A stretch of 14,625 nucleotides of DNA from Hungatella sp. UBA3402 (GTDB taxonomy: Bacteria > Bacillota > Clostridia > Lachnospirales > Lachnospiraceae), in the NCBI GenBank assembly GCA_002358555.1, contig DEPC01000028.1, positions 1 through 14,625 of the forward strand, in the 5' to 3' direction. The translations under genes were made by a program, and so were the position numbers. Under the pieces are notes generated by a model. That model did not search any database and was not told the DNA's origin. It saw nothing but the letters and a program-made list of their open reading frames with translations. Positions 1 to 6,652 of the stretch are shown in pieces. How positions within the stretch are numbered: position 1 is the first letter of the stretch; each line of letters begins with the position of its first letter.

Positions 1-2
1 TT

Positions 3-575
3 GACATTCATGCCAGCAATATCTATTTGACAGAAATACCGCAGATTCGTATTAATGAGCTGCATCAGGATGTCCTTATACCAATGGCAGAGGAGGCTAA
101 TGTTGATTTTATCTGGGTACATGGAGCCAGTACGGTGTTAGAATCTACCTTTGCATACAGCCTGAACCATATCGGAACTCCGGTACTGGTAGTAGAAATG
201 GGGGTAGGGATGCGCATAACACAGAGATATGGAGAGCAGATGGTGGATGGAATTTTTCAGATGATGAAGAAGATGGGAATTTGGAAGGGGGAGGTAAAAC
301 CAGTAAGAAAACCAATTATTTCACGAAATTCTGAGGATGTCTGTTATCTGAATGCAAGTGTTGGGGGTGTGTTTATTCCAGCGGTACAGCATGGTGCAAA
401 ATTGAAAAAAGATGAAACCATAGGACAGATTGTAGATCCATTATGTGGAAAGATTTTGGATGAGGTGCAGGCTCCAGAGGACGGCATGCTTTTTACCATA
501 AGAGATTATCCGGTTGTAGTGGAGGGTTCTCTTATGGGACGGCTGCTGAAAAAGGAGGTATGCGGTTATGAATAA
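3..575 (+). CDS. AstE/AspA-like zinc deacylase, 3' part (5' end outside window)
   Basis: The frame is open from base 3 to the TAA at 573-575, giving 190 visible residues; the start lies upstream of the window. The first residues read DIHASNIYL, the Asp-Ile-His-x-Ser motif that supplies the third zinc ligand in succinylglutamate desuccinylase/aspartoacylase proteins (M14-like fold). About 60 residues on, VVEMGVG carries the glutamate expected to act as general base. The last 75 residues (GGVFIP to GRLL) form the small beta-barrel, lipoyl-like domain typical of this family. Family members hydrolyse N-acyl amino acids in the cytoplasm; the substrate here cannot be read from the sequence. It overlaps the next gene by 8 bases, so the two are probably translationally coupled. 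Family assignment is firm, substrate unknown. Confidence 0.85.
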   Translation, partial: DIHASNIYLTEIPQIRINELHQDVLIPMAEEANVDFIWVHGASTVLESTFAYSLNHIGTPVLVVEMGVGMRITQRYGEQMVDGIFQMMKKMGIWKGEVKPVRKPIISRNSEDVCYLNASVGGVFIPAVQHGAKLKKDETIGQIVDPLCGKILDEVQAPEDGMLFTIRDYPVVVEGSLMGRLLKKEVCGYE

Positions 576-1497
576 AAGAGTAATTTATGAAATGAAGGGG
601 CTGTACAGGGATGCATTCCGTGTGACAGGATATGAATTTGGGACAGGAAAAAAGTCAGTCTGTATTGTGGGGAGTTCCAGGGGAAATGAAGTGCAGCAGC
701 TGTATTGCTGTTCCAGGCTGTTAAAGAAAATGAAGCAGCTTGAGGAGGAAGGAAGAATTGCAGATGGGCATAAAATATTAATCCTGCCTTCCATCAATCC
801 GTATTCCATGAATATACAGAAAAGGTTCTGGTCAACAGATAATACGGATATTAACAGAATGTTTCCAGGATATAATCAGGGGGAAACTACCCAGAGGATT
901 GCAGATGGTGTTTTTAAAGAGATTTCAGAGTATCAGTTTGGTATTCAGTTTACATCTTTTTACATGCCGGGGGATTTTGTTCCCCATGTGCGGCTGATGG
1001 ATGAGGGATTCAGTGATACTGAGACAGCAAAGCAGTTTGGTCTTCCCTATGTGATTATCCGCAAAGTAAGGCCTTATGATACAGCAACATTAAACTATAA
1101 CTGGCAGGTGTGGGAAACACAGGCATTTTCATTGTATACGTCTACTACTTCCCGGATTGATCCCAATAGTGCAGGCCAGGCAGTTCTGGCAGTGATGAAT
1201 TTTTTGGCAGGGCAGGGAATGATAAGATACAGTGTTCCTGACCGTATACATTCAAAGGTTGTACATGATGAGGAAATGTTTTTGATAAAAACGGCAAAGT
1301 CTGGTATTTTTGAGCCTATGGTAAAGGCAGGAGAGGAAGTAGAGACCGGACAACCATTAGCAAATATTTTAAATCCGTATGAGGGCGATATCCTTGAAAC
1401 ACTTTATGCCCCTTCTAACAGGGTTGCCTTTTTTGTGCATAATGAACCTTTGACGTATGCAAATACTGCGGTAATAAAGTTAATAGAAAAGTATTGA
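568..1497 (+). CDS. AstE/AspA-like paralogue lacking the zinc-site histidines (probable pseudoenzyme)
   Basis: 309 residues, the same fold as its upstream neighbour. It keeps scaffold motifs of the family such as DNTDINRMFPG (residues 91-101) and the C-terminal beta-barrel domain (about 243-309, SGIFEPMVKAGEEV). The usual HGNE zinc motif reads RGNE (Arg38, Glu41). The DIHAS histidine is replaced by Gln127 in GIQFTS. By my alignment to the neighbour, the catalytic Glu is Thr191 in SLYTST. Three of four expected active-site residues are therefore changed while the frame is intact, which suggests a conserved non-catalytic or altered-chemistry partner rather than decay. The start has a GGAGG about 9 bases upstream and lies inside the end of the previous gene. 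It may form a hetero-oligomer with the active paralogue; that is inference. Confidence 0.8.
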   Translation: MNKRVIYEMKGLYRDAFRVTGYEFGTGKKSVCIVGSSRGNEVQQLYCCSRLLKKMKQLEEEGRIADGHKILILPSINPYSMNIQKRFWSTDNTDINRMFPGYNQGETTQRIADGVFKEISEYQFGIQFTSFYMPGDFVPHVRLMDEGFSDTETAKQFGLPYVIIRKVRPYDTATLNYNWQVWETQAFSLYTSTTSRIDPNSAGQAVLAVMNFLAGQGMIRYSVPDRIHSKVVHDEEMFLIKTAKSGIFEPMVKAGEEVETGQPLANILNPYEGDILETLYAPSNRVAFFVHNEPLTYANTAVIKLIEKY

Positions 1498-1548
1498 TAT
1501 GACGAAATACCAACAACAGGAAAAGAGTCATTGTTTTGGAGGATGGTT

Positions 1549-1674
1549 ATGAAGAAACCAATTATAGGGATTGTTCCATTAGTAGATATAGAACGGGAAA
1601 GTTATTGGATGCTACCGGGTTACATGAAAGGGATCGGGCAGGCTGGGGAGATTCCGCTTATGCTTGCAGAATAA
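1549..1674 (+). pseudogene. N-terminal fragment of gamma-glutamyl-GABA hydrolase (peptidase C26)
   Basis: A 41-codon frame starting MKKPIIGIVPLVD with a good GGAGG (1538-1542) six bases before the ATG. It matches the extreme N-terminus of class I glutamine-amidotransferase-like peptidase C26 proteins (PuuD-type gamma-glutamyl-gamma-aminobutyrate hydrolases), including the YWMLPGYMKGI segment. Full family members are about 230-250 residues, so roughly five sixths is missing, including the catalytic Cys and His/Glu. The frame stops at TAA 1672-1674, and the next 70 bases before the terminator contain nothing I can assign. It is probably the remnant of a gene that followed the two deacylase-like genes. 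Family identification rests on about 40 residues, so it is moderate. Confidence 0.6.
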
Positions 1675-1745
1675 GGAAAGGACCGAAGGGGAACGGGCGG
1701 AAATTCTGATGAATGAGATGGTTTGCATCAGGAAAATATATTTTG

Positions 1746-1795
1746 AAACTGCAAGATGTTATAGGAAAAAGCTATAACATCTTGCAGTTTTTTTT
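1746..1795 (+). terminator. Strong intrinsic terminator
   Basis: A perfect 19-bp stem (1746-1764 pairing with 1772-1790), loop GAAAAAG, with a run of eight T at 1788-1795. It closes the upstream deacylase/C26 unit and insulates it from the sulfur cluster that starts directly after it. Confidence 0.92.
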
Positions 1796-1798
1796 AAT

Positions 1799-1827
1799 TA
1801 GACAAATCAGGACAAAGAGGTTATTAT
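1799..1827 (+). promoter_or_regulatory. Candidate sigma-A promoter of the tRNA-like/gamma-glutamylcysteine unit
   Basis: TAGACA (1799-1804) and TATTAT (1822-1827), each one mismatch from consensus, are separated by 17 bases. The position is right: just after the terminator and about 35 bases before the tRNA-like element. The expected start is near 1834. Transcription start is not proven. Confidence 0.45.
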
Positions 1828-1830
1828 AAA

Positions 1831-1847
1831 CATATCAACATAGTAGG
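1831..1847 (+). promoter_or_regulatory. Possible degenerate Rrf2-type operator (one good half-site)
   Basis: AGTAGG at 1842-1847 matches exactly the right half of the inverted repeat downstream of the cysK promoter. The left half, CATATC, matches CCTACT at only three of six positions. It begins 3 bases after the candidate -10 box, and its good half-site lies about 15 bases beyond that box. This is a weak site on sequence alone. Confidence 0.3.
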
Positions 1848-1862
1848 TAAATAAAAGTATCT

Positions 1863-1932
1863 GATGCCGTGGCCGCTGGAATGGCATAGGCTTGCAAAGC
1901 CGAAGTTGTGGGTCCGAGTCCCATCGGTATCG
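1863..1932 (+). tRNA. Unusual tRNA-Cys(GCA)-like element in an mRNA leader
   Basis: All four arms can be folded. Acceptor: 7 bp, GATGCCG (1863-1869) with CGGTATC (1925-1931), one G-U. D arm: GCCG/TGGC (1872-1875/1882-1885). Anticodon arm: TAGGC/GCCGA (1887-1891/1899-1903) with one A-G mismatch around the 7-base loop TTGCAAA, i.e. U33 and anticodon GCA (Cys) at 1894-1896. T arm: GTGGG/CCCAT (1908-1912/1920-1924) around TCCGAGT. Odd points: a six-base D loop without A14, C in place of the universal U55, G at the discriminator where bacterial CysRS expects U73, and no encoded CCA. If T1862 and G1932 pair, the acceptor stem becomes 8 bp and T1933 becomes the discriminator, giving an 8/5 shape. 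No terminator follows; it ends 30 bases before the amidotransferase start and so lies in that gene's leader. It could be a divergent tRNA-Cys, a pseudo-tRNA or a cis-acting tRNA mimic. Confidence 0.75.
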
Positions 1933-1962
1933 TTTAAAGAATCAGGAAATGAGGTAATCTTT

Positions 1963-2736
1963 ATGTGTGAATTGTTTGGAGTGAATACTCCCGGAAAAAT
2001 ACAACTGAATCACTTGCTGGATGTGTTTTTTTCGCATGGAGACAAACATCCGCATGGATGGGGAATGGCATTTTTTGAAAATAGTACAGTACAGATGGAA
2101 AAGCAGGCGGTAACAGCCACGAAGAGTGCCAGACTGCGCGAATATAAAAACCAGCGGATTATATCGGATTGCATGATTGCCCATATCCGGCTGGCAACAA
2201 AGGGAAATATGGAGTATGAAAACTGCCATCCTTTTATCAGAAAGGATGAGATGGGACGGACATGGACGCTGGCACACAACGGAACCATATTTGAGGGGGA
2301 AATGATGGATTCCTATTTTTATGTGCAGGAAGGGCAGACGGACAGCGAAAGGATTTTATATCTGCTTGCAGACCGGATGAATGACAGATACAGGGAAAAT
2401 GGATACCCGTTGGATGCATCGGAGCGTTTCCGGGTAGTGGATGATTTAATCTGTGAAATTGCCAATGGGAATAAACTGAACCTTTTATTATTTGATGGAG
2501 AATATCTTTATGTCCATACAAACTGCCGGAACAGTCTTTATCTGTCAAGGCGGTATGGGGGTTATGTGTTTAGTACGGTTCCGTTAGACGGACAAGTGTG
2601 GAAACCTCTGCCGCTAAATACATTACTGGCATTTCAGAATGGAAAACTGATGCAGACAGGGACAGATCATGGGTATGAGTATGTGGAAGATCCTGAGAAA
2701 ATGAGGCTGCTCTTTCTGGATTATTCGACTTTATGA
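1963..2736 (+). CDS. Class II glutamine amidotransferase (GATase_4; YafJ/EgtC/Dug3-like)
   Basis: 257 residues. The N-terminus MCELFGVNTP places the catalytic Cys at position 2, exposed after Met removal, as in all Ntn class II amidotransferases. Other family signatures: HGWGMAFF (31-38), HIRLATKG (74-81), HNG (104-106) and TDSE (126-129), which build the glutamine pocket and oxyanion hole. No synthase domain is attached, so it is a stand-alone amidohydrolase. Relatives include EgtC and yeast Dug3, which cleave gamma-glutamyl amide bonds. I choose the ATG at 1963 because of GAGG at 1951-1954; the in-frame ATG at 1864 lies inside the tRNA-like element and would bury the catalytic Cys. It ends 11 bases before the glutamate-cysteine ligase start, suggesting a paired role on gamma-glutamyl compounds. 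Fold is firm, substrate inferred. Confidence 0.88.
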   Translation: MCELFGVNTPGKIQLNHLLDVFFSHGDKHPHGWGMAFFENSTVQMEKQAVTATKSARLREYKNQRIISDCMIAHIRLATKGNMEYENCHPFIRKDEMGRTWTLAHNGTIFEGEMMDSYFYVQEGQTDSERILYLLADRMNDRYRENGYPLDASERFRVVDDLICEIANGNKLNLLLFDGEYLYVHTNCRNSLYLSRRYGGYVFSTVPLDGQVWKPLPLNTLLAFQNGKLMQTGTDHGYEYVEDPEKMRLLFLDYSTL

Positions 2737-2747
2737 GGAGGATTTAT

Positions 2748-4052
2748 ATGCTGCATATAGAAGATTCATATATCAGAAAACATATTATGGATGGCATGTT
2801 TGGCCTGGAGAAAGAAAGTTTACGGGTGCTGGAAGATGGGACATTTTCCCATACAAGGCAGCCGTTTGAGGACAGTGATTTTATTGTCAGGGATTTTTGT
2901 GAGAACCAGACGGAAATCAATACAAAGGTTCATACGACAGCAGAGGCGGCATTGAGGGAACTGCAGGAACATTATATAAATATACAGAAAGCAATATCCG
3001 GTTTGAATGCCAGGGAATACCTATGGCCGTTTTCTAATCCGCCGTATATAAGAAATGAGAATGACATACCGGTTGCAGCTTTCGATGGTGTGGAAAAATT
3101 TAAGATGCTTTACCGGGATTATCTGTCAGATAAATATGGAAGATACCGAATGACATTTTCAGGGATTCACGTCAATTTCTCATTTTCTGAAGAGTTGCTG
3201 CGGAGCAGTTTCCGCATACATGGCAGCAGCAGTTTTCAGGAGTATAAAGATAAATTATATTTGAAACTTGCCGGTTCTCTGGCTGTTTATGGCTGGATAC
3301 TGACGGCGGTTACAGCAGCAAGCCCGCTGCTTGACAGCTCTTTTGTGGAGAAGGGAGTATGCGGTGGTGATGTGTTTATGGGGCTGGCTTCTGTACGGTG
3401 CAGTGAGCTGGGGTATTGGAATGACTTTGCCCCGGTGCTTGATTATCAGTCTGTCGGGGCCTATGCAGACAGCATTGAACAGTATGTGCTTCAAGGACTA
3501 TTAAAGGCACCTTCAGAACTATATTATCCGGTCCGTCTGAAACCAGCGGGGGAAAATAATCTGGAGAGTTTGAGGAAAAATGGTGTAAATCATATCGAAC
3601 TGAGGATGTTTGACCTGAATCCGTTATGTGTGGAAGGATTGGAAGTAAAAGATGTCCTGTTCGCCCAGTTATTGATGGTCTGGCTGATTTGCAGGCCGGA
3701 AGAAGAACTGTCTGTCCGGCATCAGGTACACGCTGTACAGAATTTTAAGAATGCAGCACATTATGATTTGAAAACCGTTAAAATCGCACTGCCAAATGGC
3801 AGGATTTGTTCCGTGGCGCAGGCAGCCATAAACATTATAGATGAGATGAAAAATTTTTTTGCAGAGATACAGGCCGGTGTGCAGGAAATTCTCGATTTCC
3901 AATACCGGAAATTTGAAGATGCGGATAACCGTTACGCATGGAAAATCCGTAAACAGTTTCAGGGAGGATTTGTAAAGAAGGGAATGAAACTGGCGGAAAA
4001 AAGGCAGGAGGAATGCCTTGGTATGCAGCGGTGGAGACGGCAGATTTCTTAA
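2748..4052 (+). CDS. gshA: Glutamate-cysteine ligase, stand-alone GshA type
   Basis: 434 residues. It would join the gamma-carboxyl of glutamate to cysteine using ATP, forming gamma-glutamylcysteine in the cytoplasm. Seen: GLEKESLRV (19-27) and FCENQTEINT (50-59), the Glu-rich ATP/metal-binding N-terminal strands; MTFSGIHVNFSFSEEL (135-150), the conserved core motif; and GVNHIELRMFDLNPL (279-293), the substrate/ATP region of GshA and the N-terminal half of GshAB. The protein stops where the ligase domain stops: no ATP-grasp glutathione synthetase domain follows, and none is encoded elsewhere in the window. The end product may therefore be gamma-glutamylcysteine. I choose ATG 2748 (GAGGAGG at 2735-2741, spacing 6) over ATG 2733, which overlaps the previous stop. 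Operon position between a gamma-glutamyl-type amidotransferase and transsulfuration enzymes fits cysteine storage. Confidence 0.85.
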   Translation: MLHIEDSYIRKHIMDGMFGLEKESLRVLEDGTFSHTRQPFEDSDFIVRDFCENQTEINTKVHTTAEAALRELQEHYINIQKAISGLNAREYLWPFSNPPYIRNENDIPVAAFDGVEKFKMLYRDYLSDKYGRYRMTFSGIHVNFSFSEELLRSSFRIHGSSSFQEYKDKLYLKLAGSLAVYGWILTAVTAASPLLDSSFVEKGVCGGDVFMGLASVRCSELGYWNDFAPVLDYQSVGAYADSIEQYVLQGLLKAPSELYYPVRLKPAGENNLESLRKNGVNHIELRMFDLNPLCVEGLEVKDVLFAQLLMVWLICRPEEELSVRHQVHAVQNFKNAAHYDLKTVKIALPNGRICSVAQAAINIIDEMKNFFAEIQAGVQEILDFQYRKFEDADNRYAWKIRKQFQGGFVKKGMKLAEKRQEECLGMQRWRRQIS

Positions 4053-4104
4053 TAAAAATATGCACAGTAAATATGATATTACAAATTTTAAGGAGATGTA
4101 TGGA

Positions 4105-5304
4105 ATGGCAAGAGAGATAGAAACAAGATGTTTGCATCTGGAGGAAGAAGAAGGCAGCAGTGACAATTATGGGGCAATCAGTTATCCGATTTACCAGACA
4201 GCTACTTATGCCCATCCGGGTGTGGGGAAAAGTACGGGATATGATTATACAAGACTGCAGAATCCGACAAGGGAGCATTTGGAGAAGACGGTGGCATCCT
4301 TGGAAAGCGGAATGGATGCTTTTGCCCTATCGACTGGAATGGCTGCCATTACCCTGATGATGGAACTGTTTGCTCCGAGGGACCATCTGATTGTAGATTC
4401 TGATTTATACGGTGGAAGTATCCGTTTATTTCGGAATATATCAGCAAAAAACGGGGTTTCTTTCTCAAGTATTGACTGTTACAGGGAAAATGTGGAAACG
4501 TACATAAAGGAAAATACGAAAGCGGTTTATATTGAGACACCGACCAATCCCATGATGAATGTAACGGATATTGCAGAGCTTGCAAAAATTACAAAAAAGC
4601 ACAATATTCTGCTGATTGTGGATAATACATTTCTTTCTCCGTATTTTCAGAATCCGCTTTTGCTAGGCGCTGACATTGTGGTACACAGCGGCTCAAAATA
4701 TCTAGGAGGCCACAATGATACGCTGGCAGGATTTCTAGTTACAAACCGTGAAGATATCAGTGAGAGGCTGCGATTCCTGATTAAAACAACGGGGGCGGGG
4801 CTGGCTCCGTTTGACTGTTTCCTGATTCAGAGGGGAATCAAAACGTTAGGAATCCGGATGGAAAAGGCGCAGGAAAATGCGATGCAGATTGCAGGCTGGC
4901 TGTCCGGGCAGGGAGCAGTCACGAAAGTTATTTATCCAGGGCTTGTCTTGCATCCGGGACATGAGATTATGAAAAAGCAGGCAAGAGGTTTTGGGGCAAT
5001 GATTACCTTTCAGGTGGAGAGTAAGGATTTTGCACTGGCAGTTTTAGAGAAGGTCAGGATGATTAAGTTTGCGGAAAGCCTGGGAGGTGTGGAGACGTTG
5101 ATTACCTACCCGGTTACCCAGACACATGCCGATGTCCCACCGAAGATACGGGAACAAAATGGTATTACAGATCGTACCCTGCGGTTGTCGGTAGGTATTG
5201 AGAATAGTAAAGATTTATTAGAGGAATTGGAACAGGTTTTTGATGAAATAAAGAAGAATCCTGCTATATGTGTTGAAGGGGAGACGGATGATTATGGAGC
5301 GTAA
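4105..5304 (+). CDS. Cys/Met metabolism PLP enzyme (cystathionine gamma-synthase/gamma-lyase type)
   Basis: 399 residues, fold-type I PLP enzyme of the Cys/Met metabolism family. Motifs: YDYTRLQNPT (46-55, phosphate-binding Tyr/Arg from the neighbouring subunit), DNTF (173-176, Asp on the PLP ring nitrogen), HSGSKYLGGH (194-203, Schiff-base Lys198), SLGGVETL (325-332) and LRLSVGIE (359-366, carboxylate Arg360). These do not separate cystathionine gamma-synthase, gamma-lyase, O-acetylhomoserine sulfhydrylase or methionine gamma-lyase with certainty; the length and SLGGVET suggest a cystathionine synthase/lyase. It acts in the cytoplasm on transsulfuration between cysteine and homocysteine. Start ATG 4105 is preferred (AAGGAG at 4090-4095, spacing 9) over ATG 4096. 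It overlaps the malY-like gene by 17 bases. Confidence 0.88.
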   Translation: MAREIETRCLHLEEEEGSSDNYGAISYPIYQTATYAHPGVGKSTGYDYTRLQNPTREHLEKTVASLESGMDAFALSTGMAAITLMMELFAPRDHLIVDSDLYGGSIRLFRNISAKNGVSFSSIDCYRENVETYIKENTKAVYIETPTNPMMNVTDIAELAKITKKHNILLIVDNTFLSPYFQNPLLLGADIVVHSGSKYLGGHNDTLAGFLVTNREDISERLRFLIKTTGAGLAPFDCFLIQRGIKTLGIRMEKAQENAMQIAGWLSGQGAVTKVIYPGLVLHPGHEIMKKQARGFGAMITFQVESKDFALAVLEKVRMIKFAESLGGVETLITYPVTQTHADVPPKIREQNGITDRTLRLSVGIENSKDLLEELEQVFDEIKKNPAICVEGETDDYGA

Positions 5305-6535
5305 TTTAGATTTTGATACGGTCATCGGCCGGAGAAATACAAAGTGCCTGAAATATGATTTTGCAAAGAAACGGGGTATGCCGGAGGATGTGCTGCCGAT
5401 GTGGGTGGCGGATATGGACTTTAAGACTTCCTCATATGTGGAAGATGCCCTTGCGGAATGGGCGGAGCACGGAATCTTTGGTTACAGTGAAGTGCAGACT
5501 CCTTATTTTGAGGCGGTCCGGAATTGGATGAAGGAACGGCATGGCTGGGAGCCGCAGGAAAAATGGCTTATTAAAACACCGGGTGTGGTTTTTGCACTGG
5601 CGATGGCAGTCAGGGCATATACAGGGCCAGGGGATGCTGTGTTAATCCAGCAGCCGGTTTATTATCCTTTTTCTGAGGTGATTCGGGATAATGGCAGGAA
5701 AGTGGTAAGCAGTGATTTATATCTGGGCGGGGACAATAAATATCATATAGATTTTGAAGATTTTGAGAGGAAAATCAAGGAGGAGAGAGTCCGCCTGTTC
5801 CTGCTGTGCAGTCCACACAATCCGGTGGGACGGGTATGGACGTTGGAAGAATTAAGCAGACTTGGGGAACTTTGTGTCAGACATGGCGTGACAGTCGTTA
5901 GTGATGAGATTCATCATGATTTTATTTTTCAGGGAGAGCATCATGTATTTGCCGGACTAAAAAAGGAGTTGGAAGAAATCAGCATAATCTGTACATCACC
6001 AAGCAAAACATTTAATCTGGCGGGAATGATGTTGTCAAACATCTTTATTCCGAACCATACACTGCGTAGAAAATTCCGGAGGGAATTGGATGCGGCAGGA
6101 ATCAGCCAACTGGGTATTATGGGACTGGCGGCATGTGAGGCAGCATATTCTAAAGGCAGAGAATGGTATCAGGCTATGATGGCTTATGTAAAAGATAACA
6201 TTACATATACCAGACAGTATGTAAAAGAATATTTGCTCGGTGTGGCTTTGGTGGAACAGGAGGCAACTTATCTGGTCTGGCTGGATTGCAGGGGGTTGGG
6301 ACTGGATGCAGAAGAACTTGACCGGCGTATCATTCACCGGGCAAAATTGTGGCTGGACAGCGGTAAGATTTTCGGAGAATGCGGGAGAGGTTTTCAGAGA
6401 ATTAACGTGGCATGTCCGAGAAGTGTTTTGAAAGAGGCACTGCAAAAACTGAAAAGAATATGTATAGACAGTGACAATATCACAGGTAATAGGAAATACC
6501 TATTAGATGCAATAGAAAAAAACTGGAAGCGGTAG
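5288..6535 (+). CDS. MalY/PatB-type C-S beta-lyase (cystathionine beta-lyase, aminotransferase class I/II fold)
   Basis: 415 residues. Typical MalY/PatB N-terminus (IGRRNTKCLKYD, then LPMWVADMDF at 36-45), TPGV (97-100), CSPHNPVGRVW (174-184), SDEIHHD (205-211, Asp206 on the PLP nitrogen), SPSKTFNLAG (237-246, Schiff-base Lys240) and FQRINVACPR (369-378, Arg371 for the substrate carboxylate). It would cleave cystathionine to homocysteine, pyruvate and ammonia, or cysteine to H2S. Start ATG 5288 lies inside the end of the previous gene behind AAGGGGAG (5276-5283); ATG 5294 is an equally possible start. The 3' end carries an inverted repeat at 6487-6505, and no terminator separates it from the cysK promoter three bases later. 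Beta-lyase versus cysteine desulfhydrase use is undecided. Confidence 0.88.
   Translation: MIMERNLDFDTVIGRRNTKCLKYDFAKKRGMPEDVLPMWVADMDFKTSSYVEDALAEWAEHGIFGYSEVQTPYFEAVRNWMKERHGWEPQEKWLIKTPGVVFALAMAVRAYTGPGDAVLIQQPVYYPFSEVIRDNGRKVVSSDLYLGGDNKYHIDFEDFERKIKEERVRLFLLCSPHNPVGRVWTLEELSRLGELCVRHGVTVVSDEIHHDFIFQGEHHVFAGLKKELEEISIICTSPSKTFNLAGMMLSNIFIPNHTLRRKFRRELDAAGISQLGIMGLAACEAAYSKGREWYQAMMAYVKDNITYTRQYVKEYLLGVALVEQEATYLVWLDCRGLGLDAEELDRRIIHRAKLWLDSGKIFGECGRGFQRINVACPRSVLKEALQKLKRICIDSDNITGNRKYLLDAIEKNWKR
6487..6505. promoter_or_regulatory. Perfect 7-bp inverted repeat upstream of the cysK promoter
   Basis: TAATAGG - five bases - CCTATTA, a perfect dyad centred at 6496 within the last codons of the malY-like gene. 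The centre is about 77 bases upstream of the expected cysK transcription start, near where a LysR-type activator could sit. There is no T run, so it is not a terminator. The short AATAGG/CCTATT core also occurs in the Rrf2/LysR intergenic dyad. Confidence 0.4.
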
Positions 6536-6537
6536 TA

Positions 6538-6566
6538 TTGACAAAGCGTGTATGCATGGTTATAAT
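6538..6566 (+). promoter_or_regulatory. Consensus sigma-A promoter of the cysK-met-cystine operon
   Basis: TTGACA (6538-6543), exactly 17 bases, then TATAAT (6561-6566): a perfect consensus match in box sequence and spacing. The start is expected near 6573. Such a strong promoter implies downstream control by repression and attenuation. Confidence 0.9.
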
Positions 6567-6580
6567 ACAAAACATATTAA

Positions 6581-6597
6581 CCTACTATTGAAGTAGG
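6581..6597. promoter_or_regulatory. Inverted-repeat operator just downstream of the cysK transcription start
   Basis: CCTACT - ATTGA - AGTAGG, a perfect 6-bp dyad spaced by five bases, beginning 15 bases after the -10 box. The position suits a repressor that blocks initiation or early elongation. Rrf2-family regulators of Clostridia bind ACT...AGT-type dyads, and an Rrf2 gene sits at the end of this cluster, so it is the natural candidate; that link is inferred. Confidence 0.65.
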
Positions 6598-6652
6598 AAA
6601 GAAAGGAATGGCCAGTATGAGGAAAATGAATGAAAAAAACAGGAGAAGGGGT

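Noticed and set aside
1..6. TTGACA at the window start as a promoter -35 box
   Set aside because: It lies inside the open deacylase frame and has no TATAAT-like box at the right spacing.
1675..1745. A second small gene after the C26 fragment
   Set aside because: A short open frame can be read but has no recognisable similarity or ribosome binding site and runs into the terminator stem.
1798..1962. T-box or SAM riboswitch upstream of the sulfur genes
   Set aside because: I looked for a T-box antiterminator core and S-box/SAM motifs here and at 6573-6798 and saw neither; the structures present are the tRNA-like fold and the leader-peptide attenuator.
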